Source: Myxococcales bacterium
GTDB taxonomy: Bacteria > Myxococcota_A > UBA9042
DNA: 32,803 bases
Direction of reading: 5' to 3'
NCBI GenBank assembly: GCA_023954815.1
Contig: JAGSHB010000056.1
Coordinates: forward strand, 1-32,803
Under the pieces are notes generated by a model. It did not search any database. It was not told the origin of the DNA and worked only from the letters and a program-made list of their open reading frames with translations. Below are positions 7,886 through 17,363 of this stretch, in pieces; positions within the stretch are counted from its first letter, which is position 1, and each line of letters begins with the position of its first letter. Made by a program: the position numbers and the translations under genes.

Positions 7886-9360
7886 CAGACGCTCTCCTGC
7901 AGGAAGGTGCGCACCGCGGTGGCTTGGTTGATGCTCACGGCCCCCGACGCCTGCCAATGGTCAAGCAGCTCCGGTAGTTGGAACACCGCGTGTAGTCGGA
8001 CGCCATCCTCAGCCAAACGCGCTTGCGCACCGCTGCCACGATCGACGAGCACCACCAGATCACCAACGTGCAGGCCGGCGTCGCGCAGGGTTGGCAGGGC
8101 TTCGCGCGCGCTGGTGCCGCGGGTCGCCAGATCATCGATCACGACGGCGGTCTCACCGGCTTTGAAGGGACCTTCAATGGCTGCCCCGGTGCCGTGGGCT
8201 TTCCGCTGTTTGCGTGGGTAGATAAGTGGCCATTGGCCAGCGAGTGATACAGCCGTGCCGATGGGTAGGCCCGCGTAGGGCAGGGCGGCGAGGCGATCGA
8301 ACTGCAGACCCTCCAGGCGAGCCGCGTAGGCTTGTGCGGCAAGCCCAAGCAGCGCTGGGTCGCCGGAAAGCTGGCGTAGATCGAGGTAGATGGGTGAGGT
8401 GAGGCCCGATTTCAGCGTGAAGCTGCCAAATCGAACGCAGCCCGCCGTGAGCAGCCCGTCAGCGAGGGTTTGCCCCTGATCGGTCGCCAGGAATCCGGCC
8501 TTCGTCCGATCGCCCATCTGATCTTGCGCCGTGGCCTTCGTGTTGTCGCCATGGGATAGCGCCGTCGCTTGCACCAGCGTCGACGTGCGCGCCGCGGATA
8601 TCTGGGCCACCAGTGCCGCCGCCGCACGAGCTGGATCCGGTGCACGGGCGATGCCCCGTGACACGCTAATGAGCAGGCCGAGGCCATCAGGCCGGACTGC
8701 GGCCGCGACGGTCTCCTGCAGCGACCCACCTTGCGCACCGACCCCTGGCGCCAAAATCCACGCGTCTGGGTTTACACGCCGTACCGCGGGCAAAGCGCCG
8801 GGAGCGGTCGCGCCAACAACGAGACCACAGCGCGCCGCGTCCCAGTTGCGCACCGCGGTGGCGACGGTCACGTACATCGGGTCGCCTGTCTCAGTCGCGA
8901 GCTCCTGCAGTTCGGCTGCGCCCGGGTTGGAGGTCCGGCAGAGCACAAAAACCCCGCGGTCCTGATGGGCCAGAAACGGCGCGATGCTGTCTCGTCCGAG
9001 GTAGGGGTGCAGGGTCACCGCACCGGCCCCTAACACATCGAAGCAAGCCGTGGCGTATGCGGCAGCAGTCGAGGCGATATCGCCGCGCTTTGCGTCCAAA
9101 ATCACTGGAATCTCGGGCTCCAAGTCCGAAATCAGATCGCCGAGTGCAGCCACGCCCGGCGCGCCAAGCGCCTCGAAAAACGCAGCATTTGGCTTGAACG
9201 CACACGCGTAGGGTCGCGTCGCAGCGACGATGTTTCGGCAGTAGGTCAGCGCCGCCTCAGCAGTCGGCGTCGACAAGTCCGCGAGATGAGGGTCTAACCC
9301 GACACACAGGAGCGAGCCGGTGGCAACTGCACGTCGACTCAGACGGTCGAAGAAGGTCAT
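7885..9360 (-). CDS. pyrF/pyrE: Bifunctional OMP decarboxylase / orotate phosphoribosyltransferase
   Basis: This 491-residue fusion performs the last two steps to UMP. Residues 1 to about 265 are an OMP decarboxylase of the PyrF-2 type, with FKPNAAFFE (55-63) and the catalytic LDAKRGDI (D89, K91, D94). After a polar linker (about 266-288), residues 290-491 are orotate phosphoribosyltransferase, with the flexible-loop sequence YPRKQRKAHG (381-390) and the PRPP-binding VVIDDLATRGTS (406-417). The order is the reverse of the animal UMP synthase; the same order is known from cyanobacteria and trypanosomatids. The start at 9360 is chosen because GGAGC precedes it; an ATG at 9375 has no ribosome site. 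Fusion allows orotidylate to be consumed as soon as it forms. Confidence 0.95.
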   Translation of the reverse strand: MTFFDRLSRRAVATGSLLCVGLDPHLADLSTPTAEAALTYCRNIVAATRPYACAFKPNAAFFEALGAPGVAALGDLISDLEPEIPVILDAKRGDIASTAAAYATACFDVLGAGAVTLHPYLGRDSIAPFLAHQDRGVFVLCRTSNPGAAELQELATETGDPMYVTVATAVRNWDAARCGLVVGATAPGALPAVRRVNPDAWILAPGVGAQGGSLQETVAAAVRPDGLGLLISVSRGIARAPDPARAAAALVAQISAARTSTLVQATALSHGDNTKATAQDQMGDRTKAGFLATDQGQTLADGLLTAGCVRFGSFTLKSGLTSPIYLDLRQLSGDPALLGLAAQAYAARLEGLQFDRLAALPYAGLPIGTAVSLAGQWPLIYPRKQRKAHGTGAAIEGPFKAGETAVVIDDLATRGTSAREALPTLRDAGLHVGDLVVLVDRGSGAQARLAEDGVRLHAVFQLPELLDHWQASGAVSINQATAVRTFLQESV

Positions 9361-9439
9361 GGGGTAGCGCTCCATTCGCGGGGCAGTGGACAGGTCTTAG
9401 CGGCCCGCTGCGGCAGTAATGACAGGACGCAGCACGCGA

Positions 9440-10420
9440 CTATGCCTTGCCGAGAACCATGGCTAGCAGGGCCATCCGCACGTACATGCCGTATTCCATC
9501 TGCCGGAAGTAGGCGGCACGCGGATCGGTGTCGACTTCCATGGAAATTTCCCCGACACGGGGCAGGGGATGCATCAGCACCATCTGCGGCCGAGCGCGGG
9601 CCAGGATTTCGGGCGTGATGACATAGGCATCTTTGACGCGGGCGTAGTGATCCGGGTCGTCGAAGCGCTCTTTTTGCACGCGTGTCACGTACAGCACGTC
9701 GCTGCGGGGGAGCACTTCCTCGAGTTCCCGGTGCGCCTCCCACGGGATGCCGCGCTCATCGAGTTCCGCCAGAATCTTGTCTGGGAAGGCCAAACTCTCG
9801 GGTGACACGAAGTTCAGCTTGACGTCGTACATGCTCAGCAACCGCGCCAACGAATGGACTGTCCGCCCATTTTTCAGGTCGCCCAGCAGCGTGATTGTCA
9901 GGCCATCTACGCGCCCGGACTCCTCAACGATGGTGAAGAGATCCAGCAGCGCCTGGGTCGGGTGCTCGCCGATCCCGTCGCCCGCGTTGATGATCGGTTT
10001 TCTTGCGTAGCGCGCAGCCAGTTTCGCTGCGCCCACCTCTGGATGCCGGAGCACGATGACATCGGCGTAGCACTCCAGCGAGCGCACCGTGTCGGGCAGG
10101 CTCTCACCCTTGGAAACCGACGAGTAACGCACCTCGCTGATGGGAATCACGCTGCCGCCAAGTCGCTCCATCGCCGCCGTGAAGCTCGAAGCGGTGCGTG
10201 TCGAGGGCTCGTAGAACAGGCTGGCTAGAATCTTGCCCTTGAGTAGGTCGAAGCTGCCGATGCGCTCAACCATCTCCCGCATCTCGCGGGCGACTCCGAA
10301 AATGTACGACAGGTCCGCTCGTCGAAATTGCGCGACCTCCAAGATGTCCTGACCGTAAAAAGCCGTGTCCCGCCTGTCGCCGAGCGGCAGGTGTGGGCTC
10401 TGAGTGCGGTTCGCAGCCAT
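9440..10420 (-). CDS. pyrB: Aspartate carbamoyltransferase
   Basis: This 326-residue catalytic subunit condenses carbamoyl phosphate with aspartate, the committed step of pyrimidine synthesis. The carbamoyl-phosphate motif is [12 protein letters not shown] (69-80), followed by the KGES loop, [11 protein letters not shown] and the C-domain MHPLPR. The [10 protein letters not shown] form is closer to the eukaryotic CAD type than to the E. coli STRTRLSF form. AAGGGAG lies about 7 bases before the ATG at 10420. No pyrI regulatory subunit is adjacent, so allosteric control by that subunit is not expected here. The gene is 79 bases upstream of the pyrF-pyrE fusion and 79 bases downstream of the protease gene, with no obvious terminator or attenuator in either gap. 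Confidence 0.96.
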   Translation of the reverse strand: MAANRTQSPHLPLGDRRDTAFYGQDILEVAQFRRADLSYIFGVAREMREMVERIGSFDLLKGKILASLFYEPSTRTASSFTAAMERLGGSVIPISEVRYSSVSKGESLPDTVRSLECYADVIVLRHPEVGAAKLAARYARKPIINAGDGIGEHPTQALLDLFTIVEESGRVDGLTITLLGDLKNGRTVHSLARLLSMYDVKLNFVSPESLAFPDKILAELDERGIPWEAHRELEEVLPRSDVLYVTRVQKERFDDPDHYARVKDAYVITPEILARARPQMVLMHPLPRVGEISMEVDTDPRAAYFRQMEYGMYVRMALLAMVLGKA

Positions 10421-10499
10421 GGTCGCTCCCTTTTGCATCGTCACAGTCGAAAACGCCGAGAATCCGGGCCGATCGCTGTGGTCGTGGGGTCGGAACTGT

Positions 10500-12209
10500 C
10501 TACTTGTTGCAGAGGGCCAGATTTTCACCAGATTGCGGCACGGTCGGCAATACATCGACCTCGATTTCGTCGATCCGTACGTCCTTTAGCGAGTGGTTGA
10601 GCAGCAGCATCCAGACGTTGCCGCCTTGGTACGGGATGCACTTGCCAGCGAGCGTGATCGACTGCCACTTGCTCTTGTTCTTGTCGGGTTCGGGCACCAC
10701 CGTGGCGTGCGCAAAGACCTTGCCGCCGTCGATTCCGGAGATCGTCACCGGTGCATTGAACTGCAGCGCGAGCGTAAGATTCGGATTATTGAAGGTTCCC
10801 GATGATTCAGCATGCCAGCGGATACGGACCGCCTGCGTGCCCTGCTTCACGGGCAATCGCCACTGCAGGTACGCCGGCACGCCGAACTTGTAGCCGCCAC
10901 CGAGCTTGCCGCCGCCCTCGACTTGGAAGTCCGTCTTGTCCGGGCTGTTGTTCTTGGACCAGGTCTTCAGCTCTTTACCGCGCAGGCAACCGATCAGGCC
11001 GTATTTCTTCAGCAGCAGCTCCATCTGCCCAGCCTTGGTGCTGTCGAGCTTTTCAGCCTCAGCGATAATGAGTTTAGCGGCAGCTTCAAAGCTGGTGTGA
11101 TTGGTGAAGGTCAGCAGGGCCCGCAGGATCACGTGATCGGTCAGTTGGCTACCTACCTTCTTGCGAATCGCCCACAGCGCGCTGGAGAAGATTCGGCCGT
11201 CGGCATGGACCTGCCCCGTTAAGTCATCAGGACATTTGCGCATGACCGAGAGATCGCGCACGCGGTGGGCGCCAGCAAACGCGAGGCCGTAGGTGCCGAT
11301 GATGGGGTACTCAATCATCGCCGCCGCGAAGTAGTCCGCGAAGCCCTCATTCATCGCACCAGGCTGATTATTCAGGCCGTGAGCGTCGGCAAAGAGCCCG
11401 CTGAGGCGCGTGGTTCCAACCATGGCGTGGGTGTACTCATGATAGATGACCGTCGCGTCGTAGCTGAAGTCGGTCTTTTCGTACTGGCCAAAGATGATGT
11501 GGCCTTTGTCGCGCTCTGGGAGCTGAAAAGCCTTGAATCCTTTGGGGGGCATGAACGCCGCGTTTGGGTAGCCAGTCCACCCGCCAGCGAGGCCATGGGT
11601 CTTGGCGATTTCGGGGTCGTACCAGAGGTTGACATTGACCAGCGCCGGAAGCGGATGGTCGAGTTCCGTGAGGCCGTGCACATTCTTGAAATACGCGTGA
11701 ATCTGATTGACGTGGTGGTACATCATCAGCTCGGCAAAGCCGTCGTTCGGATCGCTCATGTCCGTCGGTGGTTTGATAGAGAGGTAGTGGCCGTCCGCGT
11801 CTGGGACCACCGTCGCCACTTCCTTGCACAGTGCTCCGAAGGCGTATCCGAGGGACGCCATGGTCTGGCCACCTTTCTCGTTGAGGCAGTTCTTGACCGA
11901 TGCGTAGGGGCCCGTGAGCGTGCCGTCGGCGGTTGTCGGCCGCACCAATGTGACCTGAGCTGTGGTCAGCTGATCGGTCGTGGGATCGTGGAAATAGACC
12001 TTGGCTTTGGGTGCCTCGGCCACAACGGGTTTACCGGCGTCGACAGCGGCATCCGCAACGGCGTCCGTCCCGGCGGCATCGGCTGTGGATTGCGCGGGCG
12101 GCTGCGTCGGTTCCGTGCCACAAGCCACGGCGATCGATGCGACTATGCAGCAAGCTGCCGCGGCGCGAATCCACCAGAAAACTGGGCGTTTCGTTACAAA
12201 CCTGCTCAT
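10500..12209 (-). CDS. Gluzincin metalloprotease lipoprotein (M4/M36-like)
   Basis: This 569-residue exported zinc protease has a signal peptide ending IAVAC (lipid Cys about residue 30). An Ala/Asp-rich linker follows to about residue 60. The zinc site is HEYTH (257-261), with the third ligand and its context in MNEGFADYF (E288), as in thermolysin and fungalysin relatives. Residues from about 435 to the end form a beta-rich C-terminal domain, probably for substrate or surface binding. The protein has no propeptide of its own; a separate gene directly upstream encodes one, and the two overlap by four bases (ATGA). The start at 12209 uses AGGATGAA as ribosome site inside that gene. The long open frame back to 12734 is a shadow of the propeptide gene. 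Substrate unknown. Confidence 0.85.
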   Translation of the reverse strand: MSRFVTKRPVFWWIRAAAACCIVASIAVACGTEPTQPPAQSTADAAGTDAVADAAVDAGKPVVAEAPKAKVYFHDPTTDQLTTAQVTLVRPTTADGTLTGPYASVKNCLNEKGGQTMASLGYAFGALCKEVATVVPDADGHYLSIKPPTDMSDPNDGFAELMMYHHVNQIHAYFKNVHGLTELDHPLPALVNVNLWYDPEIAKTHGLAGGWTGYPNAAFMPPKGFKAFQLPERDKGHIIFGQYEKTDFSYDATVIYHEYTHAMVGTTRLSGLFADAHGLNNQPGAMNEGFADYFAAAMIEYPIIGTYGLAFAGAHRVRDLSVMRKCPDDLTGQVHADGRIFSSALWAIRKKVGSQLTDHVILRALLTFTNHTSFEAAAKLIIAEAEKLDSTKAGQMELLLKKYGLIGCLRGKELKTWSKNNSPDKTDFQVEGGGKLGGGYKFGVPAYLQWRLPVKQGTQAVRIRWHAESSGTFNNPNLTLALQFNAPVTISGIDGGKVFAHATVVPEPDKNKSKWQSITLAGKCIPYQGGNVWMLLLNHSLKDVRIDEIEVDVLPTVPQSGENLALCNK

Positions 12210-12916
12210 CGTTTCATCCTGTCGCCCATCCGAACGATGCGGCCGTCTGAACTCGCCACGACCACGCGCAACAATTGCGGCTTCAACCCTCCGATGAGGT
12301 CCACCGCGAAGCCGTCTACAGCGCCGCCGAATTGCGCGTCGATAACGCGGGTGACGTGCTTGACCGCCCATCCGGTGCCGCCAGCGGCCAGCAGGGCCTT
12401 GCGCACCGCGAGTTGGCTGCTGAGGGCACCGCGCTTGACGCCGTTGACCGGAACGGCGTCGCTCGACAGGTGCAAGACAACGCCGTCTGGCGTCATCGAC
12501 ACCGCCACAAATCGCCCAAGAACCGGCGTGCCAGCGTGACTCTGTGCGAATCTCGCGACGCGGCGACCGTGCGCAACACTGACGCGGTCGAGCCGTAGGT
12601 CGCGCTGCTTCACGCCGCCAAGGAGCGCTTCGTGTGCGCGTAGGAAGTGCCTTGCGCGGGCTTCGTACGTCTTGCCCTTCGTCAGCACGCGCATGCCGGC
12701 GACCACATGGGGGCCTGGCTGGCTGATCGACCAATGGGCGCTCGTCCGTGGCGTACGTTTTTGCAGCTCGGCGAGGGTCTGCTGAGCTTGTTGCCTCGCT
12801 GAGGCGGGAGCGCGGGAGACGGTCACCTTTTTGGCCGTTCGAGGCGCGGACGCGATGGCAGGGCTCGGCAAGGCGAGGCCGAGCAGGGCGGCGGTGGTGG
12901 CGATCAGACGATTCAT
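12206..12916 (-). CDS. Secreted FTP/PepSY propeptide-like protein
   Basis: This 236-residue protein has a Sec signal peptide (cut near AIASA/P, residue 24) and no lipobox. Residues 85-155 match the fungalysin/thermolysin propeptide (FTP) pattern, most clearly GTPVLGRFVAVSMTPDG followed by VVLHLSSDAVPV. Residues about 163-228 resemble a PepSY domain. There is no zinc motif and no catalytic domain. In M4 and M36 proteases these domains form the N-terminal prosegment that helps the enzyme fold and keeps it inactive. Here the prosegment is a separate protein whose stop overlaps the protease start by four bases. The inferred role is a dedicated folding helper and inhibitor acting in trans. GGAGG precedes the ATG at 12916. 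Confidence 0.8.
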   Translation of the reverse strand: MNRLIATTAALLGLALPSPAIASAPRTAKKVTVSRAPASARQQAQQTLAELQKRTPRTSAHWSISQPGPHVVAGMRVLTKGKTYEARARHFLRAHEALLGGVKQRDLRLDRVSVAHGRRVARFAQSHAGTPVLGRFVAVSMTPDGVVLHLSSDAVPVNGVKRGALSSQLAVRKALLAAGGTGWAVKHVTRVIDAQFGGAVDGFAVDLIGGLKPQLLRVVVASSDGRIVRMGDRMKR

Positions 12917-13130
12917 GGGAGGCCTCCGGAACGGGAGAGCGCGAACCCTAGCAGACGCGGGCGTCATCCGCGATGGTCAGTTGGTACGGACCGACACCGT
13001 CTCGGGCGGCGGCAACCCATGGGCGTCGATGGCGTGGTGATCACCTTCTAAATTTGCGACTTGCCTCTAGCCCCAGCCGCGCGCAACATGCCGTGCCCCG
13101 CGCCAGTCTGAGGCGCACATGGAGCCCACC

Positions 13131-13685
13131 ATGGCCATCGCCATTCGCCTAGAAATCCTCGCCGACGGCCCACGCAGCGGCACCGAAACGGTCGCTCCGA
13201 CCCTACTGACGTCTCACCGAGATTGTGCCTTTGAGCCCGGAAATAAGCCCCTTTCGCTGGATTGGACGGCGACCGAGGTGGCCCGGGTTGTCGAGTTGAA
13301 GGCGAGGTTACGGGGGGAGCTGTCGTACGGCTGCGCCCGGTGCACCGACCCGCTGACCTTCCCGCTCGACGTCGCCATTTCTCACCACTGGGTACCCGCC
13401 GGCGGCTTGGATATCGGCGGCGACGAAGTCTCCGAGTTCGATCGCGATCCCGATGTCTCCGAGCACAACGGTGTGGAGATCGATATCGAGTCGGTCGTCC
13501 TAGAGTGCGTGATGGTCGACCTGCCGTTCGCGCCTGATTGTGATGTCAGCGCGCAAGGGCGATGTCCGGATTGGACTGACGAGGCGCGCATCGTTCACCA
13601 CGGTGGCAAGGCGCCAGAAGTTGAAGGAGAAAACCCCTTCGCGGCCCTCGCCGGCCTCAAGCTGACATCAGACGCAGAGGCGTAG
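13131..13685 (+). CDS. yceD: YceD/DUF177 family protein
   Basis: This protein of about 184 residues belongs to the YceD (DUF177) family, whose bacterial and plastid members are linked to 23S rRNA accumulation. The diagnostic segment is SYGCARCTDPL (about residues 65-75), a C-x2-C knuckle. A further Cys cluster, DC-x8-C near residue 140, may complete a metal site. The start at 13131 (MAIAIRLEIL) fits the family's usual N-terminus and has GGAGC upstream; ATG 13119, with GAGG before it, is equally possible and adds four residues. In most bacteria this gene is followed by rpmF (ribosomal protein L32). Here cysS follows after 72 bases. Confidence 0.85.
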   Translation: MAIAIRLEILADGPRSGTETVAPTLLTSHRDCAFEPGNKPLSLDWTATEVARVVELKARLRGELSYGCARCTDPLTFPLDVAISHHWVPAGGLDIGGDEVSEFDRDPDVSEHNGVEIDIESVVLECVMVDLPFAPDCDVSAQGRCPDWTDEARIVHHGGKAPEVEGENPFAALAGLKLTSDAEA

Positions 13686-13757
13686 CGGCCCGGCAACACC
13701 GGACCGCACCCTCGCAGAGAACCCAAGGCCCACGGGCCGACCCAAGCTGGAGCACCC

Positions 13758-15242
13758 ATGCCCGCCCCATTTCGCATCTACAACACCCTCAGTCGCACCA
13801 TCGAAGACTTCGCCCCGGTCAAAGACGGCCACGTCGGCATCTACGTCTGCGGTATGACGGTGTACGACCACATCCACGTCGGCCACGCCCGCGCGATGGT
13901 CGTATTCGACGCATTCGTGCGTTACTTGCGCCACCGTGAGTGGGACGTGACCTTCGTCCGCAACTTCACCGACGTCGACGACAAGATCATCAAGCGCGCC
14001 AACGAGGTCGGCAAGGACCCGGTCGCGCTGGCGGGCGAGTTCATCGGTCACTTCCATGACGACGTCGGCGCCCTGGGTTTGGCTAACCCAGATCACGAGC
14101 CGAAGGTCAGCGAGACCATCGACGGCATCCAGGCGATGATCGGCAACCTGGTGAACAGCGGTCACGCCTACGAGCAGGACGGCACCGTCTGGTACAGCGT
14201 CGAGAGCTTCCCGGAGTACGGCAAGCTCAGCGGCCAGAAGGTCGAAGAGCTCCGCAGCCCCGACGAGGTGCCCGGCAAACGCGCACCAGCGGACTTTGCG
14301 CTCTGGAAGGCCGTCAAACCGGGCGAGCCTGCATGGGACAGCCCCTGGGGCCCCGGTCGCCCGGGCTGGCACATCGAGTGCTCCGCCATGAGCCTCGGTG
14401 ACATCGGCGAGACCTTGGACATCCACGGCGGCGGCCTCGACTTGGTGTTCCCGCACCACGAAAACGAGATCGCGCAGTCCGAAGCGGCCAACGGCAAGAA
14501 GTACGTCAACTACTGGATGCACAACGGCCTGCTGACCATGACGAGCGGCCAGAAGATGGGAAAATCCCTCGGCAACGTCATCAATGTGCGTGATGCGCTG
14601 AGCCAGTTTCCCGCGGAAAGCCTGCGTTTGTACTACTTGCAGAGCCATTACCGCTCGCCGCTGCCTTGGGGGCCCGAGGCGCTGCCTGAGGCCTTGGCCA
14701 TGCTCGGTCGCCTCTACGAAGCGCGCGAAAACGCTGAAGCCATGGGCGGCAGCGAGCCAGTGGAGCAGGTCATCAGCGGTCTCGGTGAGGACGCCAAGAA
14801 GGTCTTTGAACTCGGCCAGGGCTTCACCAGCCGCATGTACGGCGCCCTCGACAGCGATTTTAGCACCGCACAGGCGCTGGGTTACCTCTTCGAACTCGCC
14901 CGCGCCGTGAACCGGCTCGCCAACCACAAGAAGGCAAAAAAGCGCGGCGGCCCGGTGGTTGCGCCTGCATTGGCCGCCTTCGCCAGCGTCGCTGAGACCT
15001 TGGGTCTGATGGCGATGAGCTCTGCGGACTTCATGGCCGAGGTGAAGGAAAAACGCCTCGCCGCCATGGGTGTGTCGCATGATGCCGTCGAGCAGCTGCT
15101 CACAGACCGTCGTCAAGCGCGCGCCGACAAGGACTGGGGCCGCGCCGACGAGATCCGCAATCAGCTCGACGAGATGAACATCGTCGTGATGGATCGCGCC
15201 GATGGGTCCGATTGGAAAGTGCGTTTGGTCGCGGCGAACTAG
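13758..15242 (+). CDS. cysS: Cysteine--tRNA ligase
   Basis: This 494-residue class I synthetase attaches cysteine to tRNA-Cys. Zinc and substrate-cysteine ligands are visible as C31 in YVCGMT, the Cys of WHIECSAMS and the His residues of FPHHENE. The class I signatures are HVGH (40-43, the HIGH motif) and KMGKS (about 266-270, the KMSKS motif). The anticodon-binding DALR-type region follows, and the C-terminus ends with the family's ADEIRNQL segment. Length is normal. GGAGCACCC directly precedes the ATG. It lies 72 bases after yceD on the same strand and is probably co-transcribed. A long open frame on the opposite strand (13668-15116) is a codon-bias shadow. Confidence 0.97.
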   Translation: MPAPFRIYNTLSRTIEDFAPVKDGHVGIYVCGMTVYDHIHVGHARAMVVFDAFVRYLRHREWDVTFVRNFTDVDDKIIKRANEVGKDPVALAGEFIGHFHDDVGALGLANPDHEPKVSETIDGIQAMIGNLVNSGHAYEQDGTVWYSVESFPEYGKLSGQKVEELRSPDEVPGKRAPADFALWKAVKPGEPAWDSPWGPGRPGWHIECSAMSLGDIGETLDIHGGGLDLVFPHHENEIAQSEAANGKKYVNYWMHNGLLTMTSGQKMGKSLGNVINVRDALSQFPAESLRLYYLQSHYRSPLPWGPEALPEALAMLGRLYEARENAEAMGGSEPVEQVISGLGEDAKKVFELGQGFTSRMYGALDSDFSTAQALGYLFELARAVNRLANHKKAKKRGGPVVAPALAAFASVAETLGLMAMSSADFMAEVKEKRLAAMGVSHDAVEQLLTDRRQARADKDWGRADEIRNQLDEMNIVVMDRADGSDWKVRLVAAN

Positions 15243-15279
15243 CGTAACGGCTGCATACCTGAACGGTACGATCGGTCAG

Positions 15280-16743
15280 CTAGATTCTGGCTAAGAGGCT
15301 CTTCAACCGGGCATTTGCTTCCGATCGCGCTTCTTCGTAGGCGCCGTCGCCGAGCAGGGACTGCCTGAAGGTGCCGGGCTCTCCGATCCACTTTCCGCTG
15401 ACCATCATGCCGTCTAGGGCATCGCCCGGCTCCGCGTAGGCGAGCGTTCGCAGTACGTCGTTACCCGGCCAGAAGCTGGGGTGGCTGACATCCCAGGTGA
15501 GCAGGTGGGCCCACGCACCGGGTGCGATGACACCTGAGCGCATCTTCGGATCCAGCCGGCCTGGAATCGACCACACCCGCGCCAACAGCCGATCGGGGTC
15601 GGCCCACACGGGCCACGCATCGAATGTGCGCTGACGACGCGCCTGCAGCTCGCGGGCGTCGTGCAGAGAGCCGCTCTTGTGAAAGGCCTCTTGTTGGTGG
15701 CTCCAACTGGTCGCCACTGAGCGGAGACCCGCCACGAAACGCAGCTCCTTCTGCGGGCCCATGCCGTCGTTGCTGGCGGCGCAATCGGTGGCGACCAACC
15801 AGGGCACACCCGCCTCGTCCCAGCTCTGTACATCGGCCGGAAAGCAGAATTGCAGCTGGCTGTAGGGGCAAAATCCGAGGGTGTGGCGTGCAGGATCGAG
15901 AATCTTCAGGTCGGATTCGCTGAGAAAGACACCGTGTACCAAAAGGAATCGGGCATCGAGCGCACCAGTCGACGCGAGCCATTTGGCTGGGGAGACGCCG
16001 TGCCGCTCGTGCGCGCGTTCGTATTCCTCAATGGATTGGGAGACGTGGGCGTGCACGCTGAGATCGTGCTTGCTGGCGGCGTCGGCGATGCGTCGCCACA
16101 ACGGGCCGCTGACCGTATCGGTGGCGTGAGGCCCGAGCGCTGGAAAGACGCCTTTGTCGGCCAGGGAGGTGTTTTCGAGAAGATCGTACGTCGCCTGCCA
16201 CTGGTGATCCAAGCGGTCGACACCCGGTCCATCCAGATCTTGCAACGTTGGGGCGACAAACCCGGCGAGACCTGTGTCCTCAAATGCGCCTGCGAGCTCG
16301 GTTCCGCCGTAGTAGTGCTCCCATACGACGCCGACGCCAGCGCGCAGACTCTCGTACGCACCCATTCGGGCAAACGCCCGTACGTCGGCATCTTCCACCT
16401 TGGTCTCAACCGTGAAGTAGAGATCTTCGATGACGTTGTTGCGCATGATCGCCGCGCCGCCCATGCCGCGAAAGGAGGCCATCGACAGGTGGGTGTGGGC
16501 GTTGACGAACGCTGGCGTTAGCAATCGGCCGGAGATATCGCGCTTTTTTCCCGAAAACACGGTATTTTCAAAGGTTTCTCGATCACATTCGGTAACATCG
16601 ACAATGCGCGTGCCACTGACCTTGACCGCCGCCGCAACCACCCGTAGACCGGTCTCGTGATCCCCGAGGACGACCTGATCGCTCCAGAGCAAGGTGGCGT
16701 TTTCGCTGGGGGTTGGTGCATCGAGCGTGGGCGCATCGGGCAT
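15280..16743 (-). CDS. Amidohydrolase-superfamily protein (deaminase-like)
   Basis: This 487-residue metal-dependent hydrolase is of the TRZ/ATZ/MtaD type, which deaminates or dechlorinates ring compounds. The metal ligands are clear: NAHTHL (H83, H85), HAHVSQS (H231 or H233), LLVHGVF (H270) and LVATDCAASND (D320). The position that is often a catalytic Glu in H-x2-E is Gln in HVSQS, a variant seen in part of the superfamily, so the substrate class is open. The start at 16743 has GGAGAAG upstream; an open frame to 16809 is less likely. No signal peptide is visible, so it is cytoplasmic. It is divergent from the DUF971 gene. Substrate not predictable from neighbours. Confidence 0.85.
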   Translation of the reverse strand: MPDAPTLDAPTPSENATLLWSDQVVLGDHETGLRVVAAAVKVSGTRIVDVTECDRETFENTVFSGKKRDISGRLLTPAFVNAHTHLSMASFRGMGGAAIMRNNVIEDLYFTVETKVEDADVRAFARMGAYESLRAGVGVVWEHYYGGTELAGAFEDTGLAGFVAPTLQDLDGPGVDRLDHQWQATYDLLENTSLADKGVFPALGPHATDTVSGPLWRRIADAASKHDLSVHAHVSQSIEEYERAHERHGVSPAKWLASTGALDARFLLVHGVFLSESDLKILDPARHTLGFCPYSQLQFCFPADVQSWDEAGVPWLVATDCAASNDGMGPQKELRFVAGLRSVATSWSHQQEAFHKSGSLHDARELQARRQRTFDAWPVWADPDRLLARVWSIPGRLDPKMRSGVIAPGAWAHLLTWDVSHPSFWPGNDVLRTLAYAEPGDALDGMMVSGKWIGEPGTFRQSLLGDGAYEEARSEANARLKSLLARI

Positions 16744-16859
16744 GACGCTTCTCCAGTGGGCAGGCGCAGCGTTTGCAGCAGGCGACGCAACAGGTGCAAG
16801 AACGAGCAAGAGTGGCTACGCTACGCCGACTTTTGCCGCTCCGCCAGCGGACGGCACCC

Positions 16860-16873
16860 GGAGGACCATCTTG
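16860..16873 (+). promoter_or_regulatory. Ribosome site deciding a TTG start
   Basis: GGAGG (16860-16864) lies six bases before TTG 16871. This is a stronger start than ATG 16694 or ATG 16742, both of which overlap the 5' end of the divergent amidohydrolase gene and lie well upstream of the conserved domain. Confidence 0.7.
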
Positions 16874-17332
16874 CACGAGCGCAGCTTTGAGACAATCACC
16901 GCCAGCCAGCTTACTTGGCGTGACGATGGCGGCATCGCAGTCACCTGGAGTGACGGACATCACAGCGTTTATTCGCGCCCCTATCTGCGAGCGAATTGCC
17001 CGTGCGCCACTTGCCAAGGGACGCATGGCACGCCCACGACGCTTGTCGATGCGACGGCCAAGCCCGACGCGCCGAAGAAGAAGTTCGGTGGCTTCAAGGT
17101 CATGACCGGCCCCAAGCCGCCCCCGGTCGACGTGGCCATCCAAATCAAGCAGGCCGATCCCATCGGGCAGTACGGCATGAAGCTGACGTGGGGGGACGGA
17201 CACAACACCGGCATCTACACGTGGCAATACCTGCGCACCATCAGCCCGGGCGACGGCACTGCTGCGCATCCGCCGACGGAAGCTGCGCAGCAGGCGCGTT
17301 CGAAAGCGAAAGAGGCCGCTGGCTCGTCGTAG
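16871..17332 (+). CDS. DUF971 family protein
   Basis: This is a 153-residue cytoplasmic protein when started at TTG 16871. It has the DUF971 domain in two parts. The first is ITWRDDG-like LTWRDDGGIAVTWSDG with SRPYLRANCPCATC. After a Pro/Lys-rich connection comes VAIQIKQADPIGQYGMKLTW with DGHNTGIYTWQYLR. The fold is shared with the N-domain of gamma-butyrobetaine hydroxylase and with proteins found beside Fe-S or MinD/Mrp-type ATPases, and the C-x-C-x2-C-like cysteines are characteristic. Its precise role is not established. A charged Ala-rich tail ends the protein. It converges with the HIT gene at a distance of 31 bases. Confidence 0.8.
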   Translation: MHERSFETITASQLTWRDDGGIAVTWSDGHHSVYSRPYLRANCPCATCQGTHGTPTTLVDATAKPDAPKKKFGGFKVMTGPKPPPVDVAIQIKQADPIGQYGMKLTWGDGHNTGIYTWQYLRTISPGDGTAAHPPTEAAQQARSKAKEAAGSS

Positions 17333-17363
17333 TCGGCAGTCTCAGGGCGCGGAAATCGTCCTG

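Noticed and set aside
11265-12539. 424-codon open frame on the plus strand
   Set aside because: It is antisense to the protease and propeptide genes and has no ribosome site or domain.
12210-12734. N-terminal extension of the protease frame
   Set aside because: It overlaps the propeptide gene out of frame and is Arg-rich nonsense. The signal peptide and ribosome site place the start at 12209.
13668-15116. 482-codon open frame on the minus strand
   Set aside because: It lies opposite cysS, which has every catalytic motif. The antisense product is His/Val/Ala-rich with no domain.
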